NCBI GenBank assembly: GCA_013003465.1
Contig: JABDIZ010000049.1
Span: 1-9,308, forward strand
DNA: 9,308 nt
Direction: 5' to 3'
DNA from: Rhodothermaceae bacterium
GTDB taxonomy: Bacteria > Bacteroidota > Rhodothermia > Rhodothermales > Rubricoccaceae
Shown: positions 6,654 to 9,308 of the stretch, one piece after another
Layout: every line of letters begins with the position of its first letter
Position numbering within the stretch: position 1 is the first letter of the stretch
Program-made: the position numbers and the translations under genes
Notes under the pieces: generated by a model
Told to the model about the DNA's origin: nothing
Database searches by the model: none
Seen by the model: only the letters and a program-made list of their open reading frames with translations

Positions 6654-7865
6654 ATGCAGATCAAGACGATTACCGGCTCCAGCATTCAGGCGGCACTTGC
6701 CGAGGCGCGCGTCGCGCTCGGCGATGACGTCGTGCTGCTGGAGTCCGTGGCCGCCACGGCCGACCAGCCCGCTCGCATCACTGTGATGCTGGACCCAGCG
6801 CCCGCCCGCAAGGCACCGGTCGCCAGGCCGGAGCCTGCCGGGATGGGCTTCGGGTATACCGCTGCGCCCCGCGCTGCCGCCGCACCGGCCCCCAGCCCGG
6901 AGCCGCGCCGTCCGCTTTATACACCACCTGTGGCGCCCGCGGGCCCGTCGCCCGAGGTACTGGAGCGCCTGGATCACCTAGCCACCCGCCTCGACGGGTT
7001 CGATCACCTGGCCGCGCGCTTCGATCAACTCGAACAGCGCCTGGGAGCGGCCCTCGCCGGAACGGCCTCACGGTGGGCCGCGCAGCCGCTCCACAGTGCG
7101 CTGCTGCGCCAGGGCCTCGCGCAAGCGACCGTAACGGGTCTCTTCGATGCCGTTGCTGCGCGCGGGGTGGACCTGGATCGGTTCGATGCCGAGGGGAGGG
7201 AGGCGGTGCGTTGGGCCCTCGCTCACGAGCTTCGCGAGCGGCTCGCCCCGACGGCCCCAGCCCGTCATACGGCCGACACGCTCGTCGCTGTGGGACCGGG
7301 CGGCACGGGGAAGACGACGCTGCTGCTCCGCCTCGCCACCGACGCGCGGTTCTACGGGCGGCGCGACGTGGGCGTGCTCACGATCCTGCCTGCCGATGCC
7401 CCAGTCTCGGCCGATCCCGCCGCGCCCTACCGGGCGCACGGACTCGCCGCGCGCACCGTCCGCACGGCCGAGGAGATACGGCAGGCCCTCGACTTGCTAC
7501 ACGGCACCGATGTGCTTCTCATCGACACCCCGGCGCTGCCGACGGCGCGAGTGGAGGCCGAGCAGACGCTCGATCACATCGCGATGGTGCTGGCACCCCT
7601 GACGGCGTTCGAGGTCGTGCTCACGCTCGACGCAGCGCGGGCTCGTCTGCCCTTCGCGCCCGAAGCGCTCGACCGACTCCCGCTCGTGCCCACGATGACC
7701 GCGCTCACGCGTCTCGACGAGGCCGACGACTGGGGCCGGATCGCCGAATGGCTGCTCGCGCTCAACCGCCCTGTCGCATTCACAACGGCCGGGGAGGCTG
7801 CCCCGCTGCACCCGCATTCGCCCGCCCGCTTCGCCGAGGCGTTCCTCGCACGGCTCGACGCCTAG
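6654..7865 (+). CDS. flhF: Flagellar placement GTPase FlhF, with divergent G motifs
   Basis: FlhF is an SRP-type GTPase that recruits early flagellar parts to the correct site. The 403-residue product has the expected order: a small N-terminal B domain (MQIKTITGSSIQAALAEARV, LGDDVVLLES), a long proline/alanine-rich linker (about 47-105), an N-like helical part, and a G domain with P-loop GPGGTGKTT (214-222). TRLDE (352-356) stands for the guanine-specificity TKLDE. Three other motifs are altered: the DTYR switch is replaced by ILPADAPVS (244-252), DTAGR reads DTPAL (291-295), and the closing TTGQ reads TTAGE (377-381). Nucleotide binding seems likely but hydrolysis or dimerisation may be weakened. 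It lies 24 nt after flhA and 10 nt before flhG, the classic arrangement. Family call is good; catalytic competence is in doubt. Confidence 0.88.
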   Translation: MQIKTITGSSIQAALAEARVALGDDVVLLESVAATADQPARITVMLDPAPARKAPVARPEPAGMGFGYTAAPRAAAAPAPSPEPRRPLYTPPVAPAGPSPEVLERLDHLATRLDGFDHLAARFDQLEQRLGAALAGTASRWAAQPLHSALLRQGLAQATVTGLFDAVAARGVDLDRFDAEGREAVRWALAHELRERLAPTAPARHTADTLVAVGPGGTGKTTLLLRLATDARFYGRRDVGVLTILPADAPVSADPAAPYRAHGLAARTVRTAEEIRQALDLLHGTDVLLIDTPALPTARVEAEQTLDHIAMVLAPLTAFEVVLTLDAARARLPFAPEALDRLPLVPTMTALTRLDEADDWGRIAEWLLALNRPVAFTTAGEAAPLHPHSPARFAEAFLARLDA

Positions 7866-7875
7866 ATCCGCTCTG

Positions 7876-8655
7876 ATGCCTTCCACTTCCATGACCTCCT
7901 TTCCCCTCACCCTCGCCGTAGTCAGCGGTAAAGGCGGCGTCGGCAAGAGCGTGCTCGCCGTGAACCTCGCCGAGGCGCTCGTCACGGCCGGGTTGCGCGT
8001 CGCCCTCCTTGATGCTGACCTCGGGCAGAGCGCCTGCCCGGTGCTGCTCAACGAGTCGCCCGCCGTCACGCTCGCCGATGTGGCGCGCGGGCGGGCCGAA
8101 CTCGCCGAGACCTTCCATCCGACTGCGGGCGGCGTGACCCTCATCCAGGGTGCGCGCACTCCCGAGGAGGTAGAGGCCCCTGTGTTCAGCACGCTGGATG
8201 CCGTGCTGCCGCTGCTTCAGGCCAGCCATGAGGTGGTGCTGATCGATGCGCCCGCAGGCGCGGAGGGCCCCGTTCGCTGGGCGCTCGACCGCGCCGATGC
8301 GGGACTGTTGGTGCTGGTCGGTGAGCCTACGGCCGTCGCCGATGCCTATGCGTTGACCAAGCTGATCTGGGCCGCGCGCCCGTCGTTCCCTCTGGGCGCC
8401 GTGGTCAACTTCTCCGACACCGAGGCTGAGGCTGAGGAGGTGGCCGAGCGGTTTGCCGACGTCACCGAGCGGTTCCTCGGACAGGCGCCCGCCTACCTGG
8501 GCTGGGTCCCATACGCGGCCACCATCCGGCGCTCGGTGCAGCGCCAGACGCCGGTCGTGCGCGAGAAAGGTCTGGCCCGTCACGCCTTCGACACGCTGGC
8601 GACTACCACGGCTCTGGGGCCGACCGCCTGGACTCCTCAACCCGCCACCCTGTAG
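7876..8655 (+). CDS. flhG: MinD-like ATPase FlhG (FleN/YlxH), lacking the FlhF-activator motif
   Basis: FlhG/FleN is a MinD-family ATPase that limits flagellar number and, in studied species, stimulates FlhF through an N-terminal DQAxxLR helix. The 259-residue product has a deviant Walker A SGKGGVGKS (residues 17-25), LLDADLGQS with D46 and D48, and IDAPAG (D124) in the switch II position. The EPTAVADAYALTKLI block is the standard FlhG/MinD signature E-P-T-A-x-x-D-A-Y-x-L-x-K. The sequence before Walker A is only about 16 residues (MPSTSMTSFPLTLAVV) and has no DQAxxLR; upstream in-frame codons do not supply it. A second ATG at 7891 would shorten it further. The usual LGLAN after DADLG is replaced by GQSACP. 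It follows flhF by 10 nt. FlhG is favoured over MinD or ParA by context. Confidence 0.92.
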   Translation: MPSTSMTSFPLTLAVVSGKGGVGKSVLAVNLAEALVTAGLRVALLDADLGQSACPVLLNESPAVTLADVARGRAELAETFHPTAGGVTLIQGARTPEEVEAPVFSTLDAVLPLLQASHEVVLIDAPAGAEGPVRWALDRADAGLLVLVGEPTAVADAYALTKLIWAARPSFPLGAVVNFSDTEAEAEEVAERFADVTERFLGQAPAYLGWVPYAATIRRSVQRQTPVVREKGLARHAFDTLATTTALGPTAWTPQPATL

Positions 8656-8658
8656 CCC

Positions 8659-8874
8659 ATGCGTCGGCTTCTCTTTCAACTCAGCGGATGCCTCGCCCTC
8701 GGAATCGTTGCCCTCCAACTCGGGCACGGCGCGGCGCCTGAGCATGCGCTGGCCGTTGCCCTCGGGGCGAGCAGTGCGACCTATACCATCCTGCTCGTCG
8801 GCGCCGCCGTGGTGCTGCGCACGATGGGTCCTCGCCCTCGCCGCACACCGTCGCTCGACGGTGCTTCTTCCTAA
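8659..8874 (+). CDS. Small two-helix membrane protein of unknown function between flhG and fliA
   Basis: I do not recognise this 71-residue protein. It has two hydrophobic segments, about residues 4-22 and 38-53, separated by a short HGAAPEH-containing loop. Basic residues flank both ends (MRR at the N-terminus; RTMGPRPRR after the second helix), so the positive-inside rule predicts a membrane hairpin with both termini in the cytoplasm and a polar serine/proline tail. An LSGC sequence at residues 8-11 resembles a lipobox, but the preceding hydrophobic stretch is too short and hydrophobic sequence continues after Cys, so a lipoprotein is unlikely. It starts 3 nt after the flhG stop and ends 19 nt before fliA, so it is almost certainly co-transcribed with them. 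The tight fit and codon usage argue that it is real. Function cannot be assigned. Confidence 0.7.
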   Translation: MRRLLFQLSGCLALGIVALQLGHGAAPEHALAVALGASSATYTILLVGAAVVLRTMGPRPRRTPSLDGASS

Positions 8875-8893
8875 CCTTTGATGCCGTTGCCTG

Positions 8894-9308
8894 ATGGCGA
8901 ACTCGTCGGATCTCCAACACGCCGTTGATCAGTACCTCGCCACTCCCACGCCCGCGTGTCGGGACGCGGCGGTGCTGGCCGGGTTGCCGCTGGTGCACTC
9001 GCTCGTGGGGCGCCTTCGCGCGCCCAATCACCCGCTGGTGACGCCGGAGGACCTTGAAGGCACGGCCATCGAAGCCCTCCTCCAGGCGCTCGACACGTAC
9101 GACCCCAACCGGGGCGCGCAGTTTGTGACACACGCTTACCGGCGGGTGCGCGGCGCTCTCGTGGACTATCTCCGTCGTCTTGATGTCCTCTCCCGCGAGA
9201 AGCGGCAGCGAATCAATGAGGTCTACCGGGCGATGGCGACGCTCCGGCAGGCGCTCGGCGATGAACCCACGGCTTCTCAGGTCGCCGATCACCTCGGCAT
9301 GCCGCTGG
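8894..9308 (+). CDS. fliA: Sigma-28 family RNA polymerase sigma factor FliA/WhiG, N-terminal part (3' end outside window)
   Basis: The frame runs off the window after 138 codons. It begins MANSSDLQHAVDQYLA and contains recognisable sigma region 2: LPLVHSLVGRLRAP, then PEDLEGTAIEALLQALDTYD, PNRGAQFVTHAYRRVRGALV and DYLRRLDVLSREKRQR, followed by region 3 sequence PTASQVADHLGMPL. This matches FliA/WhiG (compare Y-A-x-x-R-I-R-G-A-x-x-D-x-L-R-x-x-D-W-x-P-R). FliA directs transcription of late flagellar and chemotaxis genes and is normally held by the anti-sigma factor FlgM, not visible here. The start is the first ATG after an in-frame TGA at 8879-8881; another ATG at 8881 is in a different frame that closes at 8928. 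Region 2.4 departs from consensus: DWVPR reads DVLSR. It lies downstream of flhF-flhG, a common order. Confidence 0.93.
   Translation, partial: MANSSDLQHAVDQYLATPTPACRDAAVLAGLPLVHSLVGRLRAPNHPLVTPEDLEGTAIEALLQALDTYDPNRGAQFVTHAYRRVRGALVDYLRRLDVLSREKRQRINEVYRAMATLRQALGDEPTASQVADHLGMPL

Noticed and set aside
4719..6977. A very long open frame on the - strand (752 codons) opposite flhA and the start of flhF
   Set aside because: Its product is rich in His, Arg, Gln and Glu with no recognisable domain, and it mirrors the codon bias of flhA, whose own sequence is unmistakable. It is an antisense artefact of GC-rich codon usage.
7073..7876. A 267-codon + strand frame overlapping flhF
   Set aside because: The product is dominated by Arg, Ala, Gly and Pro with no domain; the overlapping flhF frame has clear B-domain, P-loop and TRLDE features.
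8659..8695. Lipoprotein signal (LSGC) in the small membrane protein
   Set aside because: The hydrophobic stretch before Cys11 is only about five residues and hydrophobic sequence continues after it, which fits a transmembrane helix better than a type II signal peptide.
8872..8880. TAACCTTTG as a Bacteroidota -7 element (TAnnTTTG) before fliA
   Set aside because: The spacing inside the motif is one base too long, no -33 TTTG is evident, and the gap between the small membrane gene and fliA is only 19 nt.

Overview
The window is a stretch of a flagellar biosynthesis locus. All eleven genes lie on the + strand in the order fliN/fliY (5'-truncated) - fliO - fliP - fliQ - fliR - flhB - flhA - flhF - flhG - small unknown membrane protein - fliA (3'-truncated). 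It supplies the whole inner-membrane export gate (FliP, FliQ, FliR, FlhB, FlhA), the FliO assembly factor, a switch-complex protein with a C-terminal SpoA domain, the FlhF/FlhG pair that sets flagellar site and number, and a sigma-28-type factor for late flagellar genes. I see no mobile element, CRISPR array, tRNA or rRNA.

Layout: 2-538 fliN/fliY; a 120-nt gap; 659-2372 fliO-fliP-fliQ (overlap 8 nt, then gap 3 nt); a 211-nt gap rich in inverted repeats; fliR 2584-3354; a 124-nt gap; then a compact run flhB-flhA-flhF-flhG-orf71-fliA (gaps 7, 24, 10, 3 and 19 nt). No gene-free stretch exceeds 300 nt. The 120- and 124-nt gaps share a ~28-nt repeat whose core has sigma-54-like GG/GC spacing.

Organism: DNA is clearly GC-rich (estimated by eye at about two thirds), and none of the ten visible start codons has a convincing Shine-Dalgarno sequence. 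High GC with SD-independent starts and a complete flagellar system would fit a high-GC member of the Bacteroidota/Rhodothermota, but this is inference; other high-GC Gram-negative phyla are not excluded.

How the genes work together: FliO helps assemble the FliP-FliQ-FliR pore; FlhB sits on that pore and switches substrate specificity after self-cleavage at NPTH; the FlhA ring receives chaperone-substrate complexes and uses proton-motive force; FliN/FliY belongs to the cytoplasmic switch/C-ring; FlhF and FlhG would control where and how many basal bodies form; FliA would then transcribe filament and chemotaxis genes. The export-gate proteins look canonical. The less ordinary parts are an FlhF with eroded G2/G3/G5 motifs beside an FlhG lacking the N-terminal FlhF-activating motif, the unknown two-helix protein between flhG and fliA, and the structured or repeated gaps on both sides of fliR.
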